This document shows, in pieces, positions 8,687-18,147 of a stretch of DNA of 64,000 nt (within the stretch, counting starts at the first letter, position 1; each line of letters begins with the position of its first letter). Both the position numbers and the translations under genes were made by a program. Origin of the DNA: Runella salmonicolor. Its GTDB lineage: Bacteria; Bacteroidota; Bacteroidia; Cytophagales; Spirosomataceae. Location of the stretch: NCBI RefSeq assembly GCF_024158025.1, contig NZ_JAMZEL010000001.1:1240001-1304000 (forward strand). The letters are read 5' to 3'. The notes under the pieces are model-generated. The model had not been told where the DNA came from and ran no database searches. It was given only the letters and a program-made list of their open reading frames with translations.

Positions 8687-9706
8687 TCAATTTTTAAGGG
8701 GTATGGCCACGTTATAATTCACCGTGTCGCTGATATAAACGGCACAAAAAAGAATTTTTGGCTTACCATTTTCAAAATACAATTGGGGCCGTTCGAGTTT
8801 CCCCACTTTTTCTGTTCCACTTTCCCAAGGGATTTCCAACGTAGAAACAAGGATATTTTTGGCGGGTTTCCAGTCCAACCCATCCAGCGACTCAAACAGG
8901 GCAAGGCTCGTACCAGCGTTGGTAAAAACGCCTTTCATGTCTTTAACAATGGCCCAATATTTCCCTTCTTGAAACCAGATATAAGGGTCTTCGGCGGCAA
9001 ATTTGACGGTATCTTTGACAAAAACGGGTTTGGGTTGCTTTACAAAAGGACCTTCGGGGCGGTTGGCAATTGCTACGCCGTGCAGCACCCGCCCGCCAAA
9101 AGGCATTTTACCGTTGCTGACGCCTTTATAGACCATCAGAAATGTTCCGTCGGGCCGTTGAGCCACAGAAGGATTGTTGGTCAATAAATGGTCGAAAGCG
9201 TTGGTGGTGGTGTCCACCAAGGGTTTATCGCTGCGTTTCCATTGACCCAAAGGTGAATCGGCCACAGCTACGCCAATACGCTGATGATTGCGGTGGTCCC
9301 ACCACTCACCATTGCCGTAATTGCCCATGTAGTAGAGGTAGTATTTGTTTCCAAACTTATGAATCGTGGGGTTGTGGGTGACGTCGGCATCCCAATACTT
9401 TTTGTCTCGTTTGGGTAAAATCACCTTGGCAAATTTGTATGGCCCCGCGGGTGCATTGGATACGGCCACCGCTACCTCGCTGTCGGTGGCCCAAGCCAAA
9501 TGCTTTTTGCTTTGGGGCCATCGGCTATAAAAAAGATAGTATTTGCCGTCGTCACCTTTCACCATACTTCCGCACCAAACCATGTAGCCTTTGTCTTCAA
9601 ACTTGGCTGATTGCGGCACGGGTTGAATCATTTGTGTAAAATTAAGGTCTTGGGCATTTGCGTTTAGCATCCCAAACAAAATACTAACAATCAGAAGTTT
9701 ACTCAT
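8687..9706 (-). CDS. Secreted five-bladed beta-propeller glycosidase-like protein (GH43/GH117-like), copy 1
   Basis: 339 residues with a signal peptide ending NANAQ. Repeated short blades (DGKYYLFYSRWP, FGNKYYLYYMG, DGTFLMVYKG, EGKYWAIVKD) and paired acidic positions match beta-propeller hydrolases of the GH43/GH62/GH117 type, often annotated as sucrase or family-43 protein. It is clearly paralogous to the adjacent upstream gene: both share an MxQPxPxSxxFxD opening, the WCGSxVKG motif and an ERPxLYxExGxPK ending. Its ATG overlaps the TAA of that gene by one base (TAATG), implying translational coupling. It is the last gene of the long fucose operon. The exact family and bond cleaved are uncertain. 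Confidence 0.85.
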   Translation of the reverse strand: MSKLLIVSILFGMLNANAQDLNFTQMIQPVPQSAKFEDKGYMVWCGSMVKGDDGKYYLFYSRWPQSKKHLAWATDSEVAVAVSNAPAGPYKFAKVILPKRDKKYWDADVTHNPTIHKFGNKYYLYYMGNYGNGEWWDHRNHQRIGVAVADSPLGQWKRSDKPLVDTTTNAFDHLLTNNPSVAQRPDGTFLMVYKGVSNGKMPFGGRVLHGVAIANRPEGPFVKQPKPVFVKDTVKFAAEDPYIWFQEGKYWAIVKDMKGVFTNAGTSLALFESLDGLDWKPAKNILVSTLEIPWESGTEKVGKLERPQLYFENGKPKILFCAVYISDTVNYNVAIPLKN

Positions 9707-10827
9707 TATTTTAGGTTGTATTTTAAAGGTACAGCCACGTTCATGGAGTGTTTGCGTTTGTTAATACCCATTGCTCCAAACAACAGTTTCGGAACGCCTT
9801 TTTCCATGTACAGACAAGGTCGTTCGAGCTTATCATCTAGCGGCTTTCCATTTTCCCAAAAAACAGTTTTTGAAAGCACTTTGGGGTAGGCGGCAGGTTG
9901 CCAATCGAAACCGTTGGTTGAAATCATCAAGGCCAATGCCCCGCTTTCACCCGTGAATTTTCCCACTACGTCCCGTACAATGGCGTAGTTCACGCCCTGC
10001 TGATGCCACAAATAGGGGTCTTCGGCCACCATCCATTCTTTACTCCCCTTTTCGGCTTCAAAAATGGGTTGCGGGTGCTTTACAAACGCACCCGTGGGGG
10101 CATTAGAAAAGGCCACTCCAAAACGTACCCTTCCACCTCGAATAGTACCGTTTTTCTCGACTTGTTTATAAACCAAAATAAATCGGCCTTTGTCATCAAC
10201 CGTAATGGCGGGGTTTGAAACCATGAGTGCGTCGTGGGCGGTAGAGTCGGCGCTTACGTCCAAAATCGGTTGAGCAAATCGGGTCCATTCGCCTTCGGGG
10301 TCGTCGGCTACGGCTACGCCAATGCGCTGATTGTTACGGTATTCCCACCAATTAGGGTTTTCGTAAGAGCTATGGGGCTTCACGTACGATTTGCCCGTAG
10401 AGCCCATGTAGTAGAGGTAAAATTTGTTCTTATAGACAATCACGGCGGGGTTATGGGTACAAACACCGTCCCAAAATTGGTTGCCCCGCGCAGGAAAAAC
10501 CACTTTGACGTGACGATACGGGCCTTCGGGTCGGTCTGCCCGAGCCAAGGCAATTTCGGAATGAGTTATCCACGCTTCGTGGCCTTTGTCACGCGGCCAA
10601 CGGCTATAGAGCATGTAAAACTTCCCGTTTTTCCCCTTGACCACTGAGCCACACCAAATGTTGTAGAGGCTATCGATAAAACTGTTTTGGGAAGGAATGG
10701 GTTGCGCCATCGCACTCAAATCCCTCTGCGGCGTTGAACCCCAATGGCTCTCTTTTGAGGATTGTCCAAAAACGTTTGAAATAAAGCTACTCAACAAAAT
10801 GAGCAGCATCCCTTGATAAAGTTTCAT
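9706..10827 (-). CDS. Secreted five-bladed beta-propeller glycosidase-like protein, copy 2
   Basis: 373 residues with a signal peptide ending NVFGQ. Same fold and motif order as the next gene: IWCGSVVKGKNGKFYMLYSR, NPAVIVYKNKFYLYYMG, RIGVAVADDPEGEW, AEDPYLWHQ and ERPCLYMEKGVPKLLFGA. The two are a tandem duplication, this copy being longer by about 35 residues, mostly an N-terminal extension and an insert near the second blade. It begins 6 bases after the DUF5703 gene and ends overlapping its paralogue. Hydrolase of the GH43/GH117 clan is the best guess. Context suggests it removes another sugar from a fucosylated glycan. Confidence 0.85.
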   Translation of the reverse strand: MKLYQGMLLILLSSFISNVFGQSSKESHWGSTPQRDLSAMAQPIPSQNSFIDSLYNIWCGSVVKGKNGKFYMLYSRWPRDKGHEAWITHSEIALARADRPEGPYRHVKVVFPARGNQFWDGVCTHNPAVIVYKNKFYLYYMGSTGKSYVKPHSSYENPNWWEYRNNQRIGVAVADDPEGEWTRFAQPILDVSADSTAHDALMVSNPAITVDDKGRFILVYKQVEKNGTIRGGRVRFGVAFSNAPTGAFVKHPQPIFEAEKGSKEWMVAEDPYLWHQQGVNYAIVRDVVGKFTGESGALALMISTNGFDWQPAAYPKVLSKTVFWENGKPLDDKLERPCLYMEKGVPKLLFGAMGINKRKHSMNVAVPLKYNLK

Positions 10828-10833
10828 GTGGCC

Positions 10834-13158
10834 TTATTTAATCATTAAAATCACATCTTTGGCCCGTGATTCAGGGGTCACTTTGAGCGAAAGTACTTTT
10901 CCGTCCTTCAACTCCCCTTCGATGGTCGTGTTGGCAGGGGCGTGCAGTTTGAACTGTACATCCCAGTTTTTAGGCCAGGCAGGAAAGAGATACAGCTTAT
11001 CATCGGGGGTTTGGAGGAGCATTTCCTGCAAACCAATCATGCCCGAACCACCCCAATTGTGGTCGGGAACCCAATCGTGGCCTGGGCCCCAAAAAGTGGG
11101 GTATCTTCGCGGGGCATTTTTCAGTTTTTTGACGGTTATCTCGGCGGCTTCTTCCGTCAAGCCCAATCTTGCACAAAAAATAGCGTCTTGGTGCCAACTG
11201 ATGTGATTTTTCTGAATGGGGAGGTCGGCTCCGTACTTCCAAGTATTGATGGCAATATCGAGCTTGGGTTTGCCGATACCAAACATTCCCCAAGGATAAA
11301 CGGGGTACAGTTGGGGCAGTTCCTGATTATTGATACGCCCCCACGCCTCGGCAGGGGCAATGGTCAGGTGGCCGTTTTTTTCTTTCAACGGTATTTCGGG
11401 AATGCTTTTCAGCACTTTCTCGTAGTGTTTTCTCTTTTCGGGCGAAAGGTACTTATCCGACAGTTCGGTCAAACGCTTCGTAATGCTGTACAATCCTGCA
11501 ATGGTCGAAGAAGAATTGTAGGCCATTTTGTAGGTTTCTGCGCCCGTTGATGGAAAAAAAATAAGTTTACCGTCGTCGGCAAAGGCGCTTCTACTGCGGG
11601 TGGTGGCTTCCCATTGATAATGTTCGTAGAAAAAAGTAACGCAACTTTCCACAAACGGCAGGTATTTGCTGATGTCTTCGTTGTTGTATTTTTCCAAGTC
11701 GAGCATCATCAGGCAAAACTCCATTTGGGTGTCCCAGAGGTATTCCAACCAGTAATTATACTCAATGCCAGCGGGGAAGTTTTGGGGGCGTTTCCAGCCG
11801 TAAGAAGTAGCGAGCGGCAACCCAAACTGCTCCAACTGCTCAGTAAATGATGCGCCCTTGTGCCCCCAATACACTCTTGTACGGGTTTCGGCATTTTTTA
11901 AGGCCCTCAGATAAAAGTTGAGTTGGGAGGGTAGCATATCAAAATCGCCACTTCTGAACATCGGGAAGTACACCAGACGTTGGTTTTGGGCGGTATGCGT
12001 TCCGCCGCCCCAATCGCGGTGGTCGGGGGTAAAAGGTGCATTTTTGTCCGTGAAAGATGGGTCAAACGTAAACATGCCCCCGTTGAACTTAGTGGGATAA
12101 GTACCGTAGGCGTTGCATCCCAATTGATACCGAAAGAGATTGTAGTTGCGCCCTACTTGCCACGCCACCGAACTACTGTCTTTTTGAGGACTGTTGATGG
12201 CAATATGACTTCGCTGCCAAAAAGCATTCCACCATTTTTTAGTAGCCTCAAAATCAGCAACTTGAGTTTCTTTTGAAGACTGAATTATTTGTTCCAAACC
12301 CGCCTTCCACTGCGCAATCGTCTCGGTAGTGGCTATGTGTAAGACAATTTGCAGCTCTTGTTTTCGCGCCGCTTGTTTGCTCTCTAATTTCCACGCTGTA
12401 AACTCCGTATCGACGTATTTGCCTTGACTGATTCCTGCACTTTTGAAATTATTGCCGCCCATCCAACCGCCAAAAGTTAGGTTTTTGAGGGGATTCCACA
12501 ATTGATTTTTTACAGAATCTAATTTTTGTTGTTTGACCGTAAAATCAAAAACCGACTCGTCACGGTTGCGGTGGTACCAAAGCACATTGGGGCCTTCAAA
12601 TTTTACGGAATCCTTGCGCACCACCGCCTGAAACGGGGCATCTCTGAAAGCTAAACTCGCCTTAGTTTGCCCTGCCTGCGTCCAAGTGAGGTCTTTGTCG
12701 CGCCAGTTTTCGTACCACGCTTCCACTTTCAATTTTTCGTCGCTTTCGGTTTCTACGTGCACCACGGGCTTGAACACATCCACCCAAATTTTAACCAGCA
12801 CTTTCTTCCTATTTTTTACCGAAGAAATTTCTACGTAGCCTTCATTTAGCTTCAATTCTTGCTTAAAAGTGGCATTTTGAAAGAGATTGGGGGTAATGCG
12901 TAAACGAACACGCCCAAATTTGGGAAATACGTTGTTTTCGTCAAATGCCCCACTGCGTGATAAATAGAAGAAAATTTCGTCCTTCTCCGTCCACACGTTG
13001 AGGCCAATATCCCCTCCACCACAAGGCATTGATTCTGAAGAATTAGCACTTTGTTTTGACCAAACAACGTTGTACTGCGACACGTCAAAACTGCTTTGAG
13101 CCACGGCTTGGTAAATAACCAGCGATGACAGGAAAAATATCTTTACTATTAATCTCAT
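10834..13158 (-). CDS. DUF5703-type glycosidase-like protein with (alpha/alpha)6 barrel
   Basis: 774 residues with a signal peptide ending QAVAQ. The N-terminal region (SSESMPCGGGDIGLNVWTEK and the following SRSGAFDENN) matches the DUF5703 N-terminal domain seen in Bacteroidota. The middle and C-terminal parts resemble GH95-like enzymes: a helical barrel with GGTHTAQNQRLVYFPMF, then a C-terminal beta domain ending in the LFPAWPKNWDVQFKLHAP segment typical of GH95-style proteins. Its ATG overlaps the TGA of the esterase gene by 4 bases (ATGA). Probable glycan hydrolase; no biochemical function can be claimed from sequence. Confidence 0.85.
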   Translation of the reverse strand: MRLIVKIFFLSSLVIYQAVAQSSFDVSQYNVVWSKQSANSSESMPCGGGDIGLNVWTEKDEIFFYLSRSGAFDENNVFPKFGRVRLRITPNLFQNATFKQELKLNEGYVEISSVKNRKKVLVKIWVDVFKPVVHVETESDEKLKVEAWYENWRDKDLTWTQAGQTKASLAFRDAPFQAVVRKDSVKFEGPNVLWYHRNRDESVFDFTVKQQKLDSVKNQLWNPLKNLTFGGWMGGNNFKSAGISQGKYVDTEFTAWKLESKQAARKQELQIVLHIATTETIAQWKAGLEQIIQSSKETQVADFEATKKWWNAFWQRSHIAINSPQKDSSSVAWQVGRNYNLFRYQLGCNAYGTYPTKFNGGMFTFDPSFTDKNAPFTPDHRDWGGGTHTAQNQRLVYFPMFRSGDFDMLPSQLNFYLRALKNAETRTRVYWGHKGASFTEQLEQFGLPLATSYGWKRPQNFPAGIEYNYWLEYLWDTQMEFCLMMLDLEKYNNEDISKYLPFVESCVTFFYEHYQWEATTRSRSAFADDGKLIFFPSTGAETYKMAYNSSSTIAGLYSITKRLTELSDKYLSPEKRKHYEKVLKSIPEIPLKEKNGHLTIAPAEAWGRINNQELPQLYPVYPWGMFGIGKPKLDIAINTWKYGADLPIQKNHISWHQDAIFCARLGLTEEAAEITVKKLKNAPRRYPTFWGPGHDWVPDHNWGGSGMIGLQEMLLQTPDDKLYLFPAWPKNWDVQFKLHAPANTTIEGELKDGKVLSLKVTPESRAKDVILMIK

Positions 13159-13973
13159 TTAATTGGGTGGGTTAAAATATACTTTGCCGCCGCCTCGCCA
13201 ATATCATTCAGGGCCGTTTGATTGTAGTGAATGACGTCGTATAACCAGTTTTTTTCTTTGAATAAATGGGTATTTTCATAAACAACGTGGGTGTTTTTCA
13301 AACGCTGGGTTACATTTTTTTGGGCTAATCGTACTTGCTCAAACCCCGATTGTGGATGGCCTGTATAATAACCAGTCTGGACGATATAAAAGCCTACTTT
13401 CTCACCAAATTTGTCCCTAAAACGTTGAATCACCTTTGTTAAAGCCGCCTCGTATTCTTGAGCAGTCAGTTGTTGGGCATTCATGGCATTGGCATCTCTT
13501 TCGCCTTGTAGCCAGATAATTCCGCTTAATTTTACCCCAGTTTTTTCAATCGCATTTTGGGTTTTCAGCACCGCATTTTCAAAAAGCTGTAAGCGTCCTG
13601 TATCATCCCACGTCCCATAATTATCAAGCTCCGCTTTTTGATGGCACGATGCTCCACTTCTGGCCGCTGAGACTATAACAACCTGTTTTGTACTCAATTC
13701 TGCGTATGTTTTGGCAAATGCGGGGCCTATACTGCCCGTGGTAGCAGCGCCAAATTTTAATTCATTTGCTCCTACAGGGTCTTGTAAATGCAAGAGTGTG
13801 TCATTAGAAAATCGGTATTCAAAGGCGGTTTCAAGCATACACTTAGCCGATTGGGCACTGTCGCCTACTCCCACGGCGTTGCTTTGCCCTGCCACCAAAA
13901 ACAAAACTTTTTCTTGAGCCTGTAAACGACTGAAAACCAGTAAAATCATCAAAAAGTTAATTGTTTTAGCCAT
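13155..13973 (-). CDS. Secreted SGNH/sialate O-acetylesterase-like carbohydrate esterase
   Basis: About 272 residues from the ATG at 13973; an upstream in-frame TTG at 13985 adds only four residues and is less likely. After a signal peptide ending LQAQ, the block-I motif GQSNAVG carries the probable nucleophile Ser, WLQGERDA is the block-III-like segment, and YDVIHYN near the C-terminus supplies the Asp and His. This is the pattern of the SASA (CE6-like) family that removes acetyl groups from sugars. Acetyl removal would expose fucosyl or other residues for the glycosidases encoded on either side. It overlaps the DUF5703 gene by 4 bases. Confidence 0.88.
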   Translation of the reverse strand: MAKTINFLMILLVFSRLQAQEKVLFLVAGQSNAVGVGDSAQSAKCMLETAFEYRFSNDTLLHLQDPVGANELKFGAATTGSIGPAFAKTYAELSTKQVVIVSAARSGASCHQKAELDNYGTWDDTGRLQLFENAVLKTQNAIEKTGVKLSGIIWLQGERDANAMNAQQLTAQEYEAALTKVIQRFRDKFGEKVGFYIVQTGYYTGHPQSGFEQVRLAQKNVTQRLKNTHVVYENTHLFKEKNWLYDVIHYNQTALNDIGEAAAKYILTHPIK

Positions 13974-14040
13974 GCAATTTTTCAATGAGTTGAAGTTAAA
14001 TAGAGTACAATGTATACCACGGCTTTACTCGTGCCAAAAA

Positions 14041-15759
14041 TCAAAACAGCTGAAACTCCCTAACTCCTGCAAAACCGTAGGAATCTAAAATCACCAAACG
14101 AAACTTTTGGGCTGTTACGGGGCTAATATCTTTGCTCCAATTGCCCATTTTTTCATCTTGCGCCAGCGTCAGCCATTGTCCGTCTTTTTCATACTGAATT
14201 TCAAAGCGTTTTATCTGAGACTTTTGATAAACCAATTCACTCACTTTAAGCTGCTTAACCGTTTGTTTTGTACCCAAATCTACTTCCAGCCAACCTTTGT
14301 TCTGAAACAAATTGAAAGCCGCTTCTGTCTGATAATGCACGTCTTTTCCATAATACGCTTCAAAATCTACGTCGGTACGCCGCCCCATTTTCCAAAAAGT
14401 AGCGGGATTGTCGTCAAAAGCGGCTGATGGGTCGTGTAAAAACTGCCCCAACGCACTCGAAGCCGTCGCTTTTTTGCCGTAAGCCAATGAATTAGTGGTT
14501 GTAAACGGGATAATTTGCCCCAATTGAGCAGCGGGTTTATCCAGCGTAATCGTCACAATGGTAGCGATAGAATCACGCCCGTTTTGGGGTATTTTTAAAG
14601 TAATATCCGCCTTACTTTGCGTAAAGGGAATGGCATTTCCATTCAAAAAAGACACTTTTTTGACGTTGGCTGCCATGGGTGGGAGCTTGATTTCGTCGCC
14701 TGTGTTGTTCAACAGATGCAGATACAGTTTGTTGCCTCGGTACGAGCTAACGTAGTCTTTTGAGGGGGTATAAATTCCCCCTTTGGTTTGGTAAACGGCT
14801 TCCGCGTTTTTGTTCAGCCAATTGCCCATTTCGGTTGCCCGTGCTACAAAATTGGGTGGAAAAACGCCCGAACTGTCGGGGCCGATGTTGAACAAAAGAT
14901 TGCCATTTCCACCCACGCAACGCAGCAACGTATGCAGCGATTCTTTCAAACTACGCGGCGTATCGTTGAATCGCCACGCCCACTGATGCCCCATGTTGGT
15001 GCATGTTTCCCAAGGCACGGCACCGTAGCCCGCCACAAAACCTTCGGGCGTAGCATAGTCGGCATAAGCCCCTACCCTTGCGTGCGATTCGTCGGGATTG
15101 AAGGGTTCGAGCCGATTGTTAATGATGATTTCGGGCTGTAAAGTACGCGCCAAATCAAACACTCGTTTGGGGTGAATCGGGCTGGGTGCGCCTTCGTAAT
15201 CTATCCATAACAAACTGATTTTGCCGTAGTTCGTCAACAATTCACGTACTTGTTGCTCCACCCGATCGGCAAAAATATCATTCGTTTTGGGGTTGCGACA
15301 ATCAGGGTCTTTCCAGTCGGCAACCGAAAAATACCAGCCAATGGGCATTCCTGCTTCGTGGGCAGCTTGGGCGAGTTCTTTACAAACATCCCGTCCGAAA
15401 GGGCTGTTCATGATGTTGTAAGGCGTCGTTTTGGTATCAAAGAGGCAAAATCCGTCGTGGTGTTTTGAAGTCAAAACCAAATACTTCATTCCTCCCGCTT
15501 TGGCCAACTTCACCCACTCTCTGGCGTTGAATTGCTTGGGATTAAATCTCAAATACAACGAATCGTACTTGCTTTTACCGTAGCCATTGCGCGACCAACT
15601 GATTTCTTTACCAATCAACGAAACAGGTCCCCAGTGGATAAACAAACCCATTTTGGCATCTTGCCACCATTGCAAACGCTGCTGTTTGGAAATGTTCGTT
15701 TGGCTAATTCCCTGAAATGCAATCAGGCTAAGCAAAAGAATTACAGATAGCTTTTTCAT
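14041..15759 (-). CDS. GH29 alpha-L-fucosidase with C-terminal discoidin-like domain
   Basis: 572 residues from the ATG at 15759, chosen because a clean signal peptide (MKKLSVILLL...GISQ) follows. The GH29 barrel has KMGLFIHWGP (36-45), LTSKHHDGF (96-104), and the nucleophile region LLWIDYEG with D187; most family members have WFDG, so WIDYEG is a variant. A small beta domain follows the barrel, then at about 440-572 an F5/8-type C (discoidin, CBM32-like) domain with the FDDNPATFWK and GWLEVDLGTKQTVKQLKVSE signatures. It removes alpha-linked fucose outside the inner membrane. It begins 17 bases after the permease stop and is one of three divergent GH29 genes in the operon. Confidence 0.95.
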   Translation of the reverse strand: MKKLSVILLLSLIAFQGISQTNISKQQRLQWWQDAKMGLFIHWGPVSLIGKEISWSRNGYGKSKYDSLYLRFNPKQFNAREWVKLAKAGGMKYLVLTSKHHDGFCLFDTKTTPYNIMNSPFGRDVCKELAQAAHEAGMPIGWYFSVADWKDPDCRNPKTNDIFADRVEQQVRELLTNYGKISLLWIDYEGAPSPIHPKRVFDLARTLQPEIIINNRLEPFNPDESHARVGAYADYATPEGFVAGYGAVPWETCTNMGHQWAWRFNDTPRSLKESLHTLLRCVGGNGNLLFNIGPDSSGVFPPNFVARATEMGNWLNKNAEAVYQTKGGIYTPSKDYVSSYRGNKLYLHLLNNTGDEIKLPPMAANVKKVSFLNGNAIPFTQSKADITLKIPQNGRDSIATIVTITLDKPAAQLGQIIPFTTTNSLAYGKKATASSALGQFLHDPSAAFDDNPATFWKMGRRTDVDFEAYYGKDVHYQTEAAFNLFQNKGWLEVDLGTKQTVKQLKVSELVYQKSQIKRFEIQYEKDGQWLTLAQDEKMGNWSKDISPVTAQKFRLVILDSYGFAGVREFQLF

Positions 15760-15776
15760 TAAAAGAGGGAGTTTAA

Positions 15777-17021
15777 TTACTTGATAATATGGCCTTTTTG
15801 GGCGTAATACAAAATGTAAGCATAACACAAAATGGGTAACACAAAGGCAAAGCGAATGCTGTACATATCAGAAATAAGCCCCATGAGCGGCGGTACAATG
15901 GCACCACCTACAATGCTCATGATAATCAACGACGAACCTGTTTTGGTGTAAGCACCCAAATTTTTGATGCTCAATGTAAACAAGATGGGGTACATGACCG
16001 ACGTAAAAAGCCCCACCACCGAAAGCGATAAAATCGAAAGATAACCCGTGCTTAAAATTGCCAGTGCCACCAGCGCAATTGCCCCTAATGCACAGGCCAT
16101 CAACATTTTAGAAGGATTTACTTTTTGCAAAAAATAGGCCCCTGCCAACCGTCCGACCAATACCAAAGCCATGAAGAGAGTGATAAACAAAGCAGCTTTC
16201 TGTTCGCCTAATTCATTAATTTCTAATGACTTGGCATAACGAATCAAAAAACTAACAATACCCACCTCAGCACCTAAATAACAAAATACGCCCAATGCTC
16301 CCAGCACCGTATGCTTATATTTAATAATGGCCCTTAATCGAATATTTTCTTCACCTTCTTCCTGAATATCAGGCATTTTAATAAAAAACAATGCCGCGCC
16401 CAATACCAAAAAAAGCGTTCCTAAGGCCAAATAAGGTATTTTGACCAATTGGGCTTCGGCGTTGAGATAATCTGCCAATTGGCTGGGGCTAAACTGCTGA
16501 ACGGTAGCTTCGGAAATATCAGTGGCGTGAAGCAAAAACACCGCTCCAATGTAGGGGCCGATGGTGGCGCCAATAGAGCCTACCGCCGCCGCCAAACTGA
16601 GCCGACTTGACGCTTTTTCGGGGTCCCCCAAAATGGAGAGGTAGGGCGTAGCCGTCACTTCCAGAAAGGTAAAACCTGCGGCCATGATGAACAAAGCCGT
16701 CAAAAAAAGTGGATAAAAGCGCGTTTCGGCGGCTGGAAAAAATATAAATGCCCCCACCGCCGCCAGCAAAAGCCCCGTAATCATTCCCGCCCGATACCCA
16801 AACCGTCGGATGTATTGACCCACGGGTAAGGCCAACAAAAAATACCCACCAAAAAAAGCCGATTGCACTAAAGATGACTGAAAATCAGTCAATTGACAGG
16901 CTCTTTTGAGGTGTGGAATGAGTACATCGTTGATGTTTCGGCTCAAATTCCAGATAAACATCAGGCTCATGACGACCAAAAGCGGTATCAGAAATGGGTG
17001 GCGGTTTTTCACTTCAGACAT
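15777..17021 (-). CDS. fucP: Sugar:H+ symporter of the FucP family (probable L-fucose permease)
   Basis: 414 residues with about 12 hydrophobic membrane segments and the MFS loop pattern GQYIRRFGYRAG after helix 2. The opening SLMFIWNLSRNINDVLIPHLK, with NDVLIPHLKRACQLT, is characteristic of FucP-like transporters, which import L-fucose with protons. Position next to the mutarotase, dehydrogenase and fuconate dehydratase genes supports fucose as substrate. Its start overlaps the end of the mutarotase gene by 13 bases, so the two are translated together. Another 6-deoxyhexose or galactose is possible from sequence alone. Confidence 0.92.
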   Translation of the reverse strand: MSEVKNRHPFLIPLLVVMSLMFIWNLSRNINDVLIPHLKRACQLTDFQSSLVQSAFFGGYFLLALPVGQYIRRFGYRAGMITGLLLAAVGAFIFFPAAETRFYPLFLTALFIMAAGFTFLEVTATPYLSILGDPEKASSRLSLAAAVGSIGATIGPYIGAVFLLHATDISEATVQQFSPSQLADYLNAEAQLVKIPYLALGTLFLVLGAALFFIKMPDIQEEGEENIRLRAIIKYKHTVLGALGVFCYLGAEVGIVSFLIRYAKSLEINELGEQKAALFITLFMALVLVGRLAGAYFLQKVNPSKMLMACALGAIALVALAILSTGYLSILSLSVVGLFTSVMYPILFTLSIKNLGAYTKTGSSLIIMSIVGGAIVPPLMGLISDMYSIRFAFVLPILCYAYILYYAQKGHIIK

Positions 17022-17365
17022 TCATTTAACAAAAAAATAGGTTTCATTTCAGCCCAGTGTTCGTGGGGTTTGGCTTGGGTCAATCGTTGTTGAAATCCAT
17101 TCATAAAAGCCGCCCATTCTGGTTGTCGAGGCATTTTACCAATGGCTTCAAAAGCCGTATTCAGGTCAATACCTTCTTCGGTTTCGACAATCATAAACAA
17201 CCGCGTCCCGATGCGATAGATTTGCATATCCACAATTCCGCCCGCTCTGATACCCTTCGGGATTTCGGGCCAAATATGCTCAGGTTGATGAAAATGTTCG
17301 TATTGGGCAATGAGCTCGTCGTCGTCTTTCAAATCCAGGGCCAAACAGGTTCTTTGTGTTTTCAT
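17009..17365 (-). CDS. L-rhamnose/L-fucose mutarotase-like protein (RhaM family)
   Basis: 118 residues, cytoplasmic, no signal peptide. It has the dimeric alpha/beta ferredoxin-like pattern of RhaM (DUF718): LALDLKDDDELIAQYEHFHQ at the start, a GGIVDMQIYRIGTRLFMIVET core and the W-rich PEWAAFMNGFQ tail. The family interconverts alpha and beta anomers of 6-deoxyhexoses. In this operon the substrate is most likely L-fucose brought in by the overlapping FucP gene, feeding a dehydrogenase that needs one anomer. The rhamnose name is inherited from the founding member. Confidence 0.9.
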   Translation of the reverse strand: MKTQRTCLALDLKDDDELIAQYEHFHQPEHIWPEIPKGIRAGGIVDMQIYRIGTRLFMIVETEEGIDLNTAFEAIGKMPRQPEWAAFMNGFQQRLTQAKPHEHWAEMKPIFLLNECLK

Positions 17366-17370
17366 ATCAT

Positions 17371-18135
17371 TTACTTTTTATAGCCCAATTCCGCCCCTCC
17401 GCTTACGGGCATGATACAGCCCGTTATGAACCGAGCGGCCTCAGAAACCAAAAACACCGCCACATCGGCAATGACATCGCCTTCGGGGCAGTAACCCAAG
17501 GCGTGAATATTGTCCAGATAATTTTCAATAGCCTCCGGGTTAGGCTGTTGCGTTGCCCACTGGCGCAGCATGGGGGTCCAAACCCCAGCAGGACAGATGG
17601 CGTTGACCCTAATCCCAAACGGCGCATAATCCAAGGCCATCGCTTTGGTCAGGGCACTCATGCCACCTTTGGTAGCCACGTATGCCGCGTGGTTTTCCTG
17701 CCCAATGGTACCCACCATGCTACTGGTGTTTAAAATGCAACCTTTGGTCATTTTTAGGGAAGCAATACCGTAACGGGTAGTCCAATACACACTTTTTAGA
17801 TTGATAGAAAATAGGCTATCCCATTCGTTTTCGGTGGTTTGGTCGAGCGATTTTGAAGGGTGGGCAATCCCTGCGTTGTTGTGAATGACATCTATTTTAC
17901 CAAACCGAGCAATGGCCGTTTCAATGGCCGATTTTACGTCTGCTTCATTTTGTACATCACCCACGAAACCAGCGTGTTCATTCCCCAAACGACCGATGAG
18001 TTGAGTTAAAGAAACTTCATCTTTATCCATCACCAAAACCCGAGCACCTGCTTTTGCATACGCCTCGGCACAGGCTTCGCCAATGCCCGAAGCACCGCCT
18101 GTGAGAAAAATCACTTTATTGGTCAATACGGTCAT
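17371..18135 (-). CDS. SDR-family dehydrogenase of L-fucose catabolism
   Basis: 254 residues. Classical short-chain dehydrogenase: cofactor motif TGGASGIG (12-19), an acidic D37 after beta-2 favouring NAD, NNAG (86-89), and the catalytic triad S139, Y152, K156. It lies between the fuconate dehydratase and mutarotase genes with 5-12 base gaps. In the non-phosphorylative fucose route two steps use SDR enzymes: fucose to fuconolactone, and 2-keto-3-deoxy-L-fuconate to 2,4-diketo-3-deoxy-L-fuconate. The sequence does not decide which; adjacency to the dehydratase slightly favours the second. Confidence 0.93.
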   Translation of the reverse strand: MTVLTNKVIFLTGGASGIGEACAEAYAKAGARVLVMDKDEVSLTQLIGRLGNEHAGFVGDVQNEADVKSAIETAIARFGKIDVIHNNAGIAHPSKSLDQTTENEWDSLFSINLKSVYWTTRYGIASLKMTKGCILNTSSMVGTIGQENHAAYVATKGGMSALTKAMALDYAPFGIRVNAICPAGVWTPMLRQWATQQPNPEAIENYLDNIHALGYCPEGDVIADVAVFLVSEAARFITGCIMPVSGGAELGYKK

Positions 18136-18147
18136 GTTTTTGGTGGA

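Noticed and set aside
15100..15115. GGTTCGAGCC string resembling a tRNA T-loop
   Set aside because: It lies inside the GH29 coding frame and no acceptor or anticodon stems can be formed around it.
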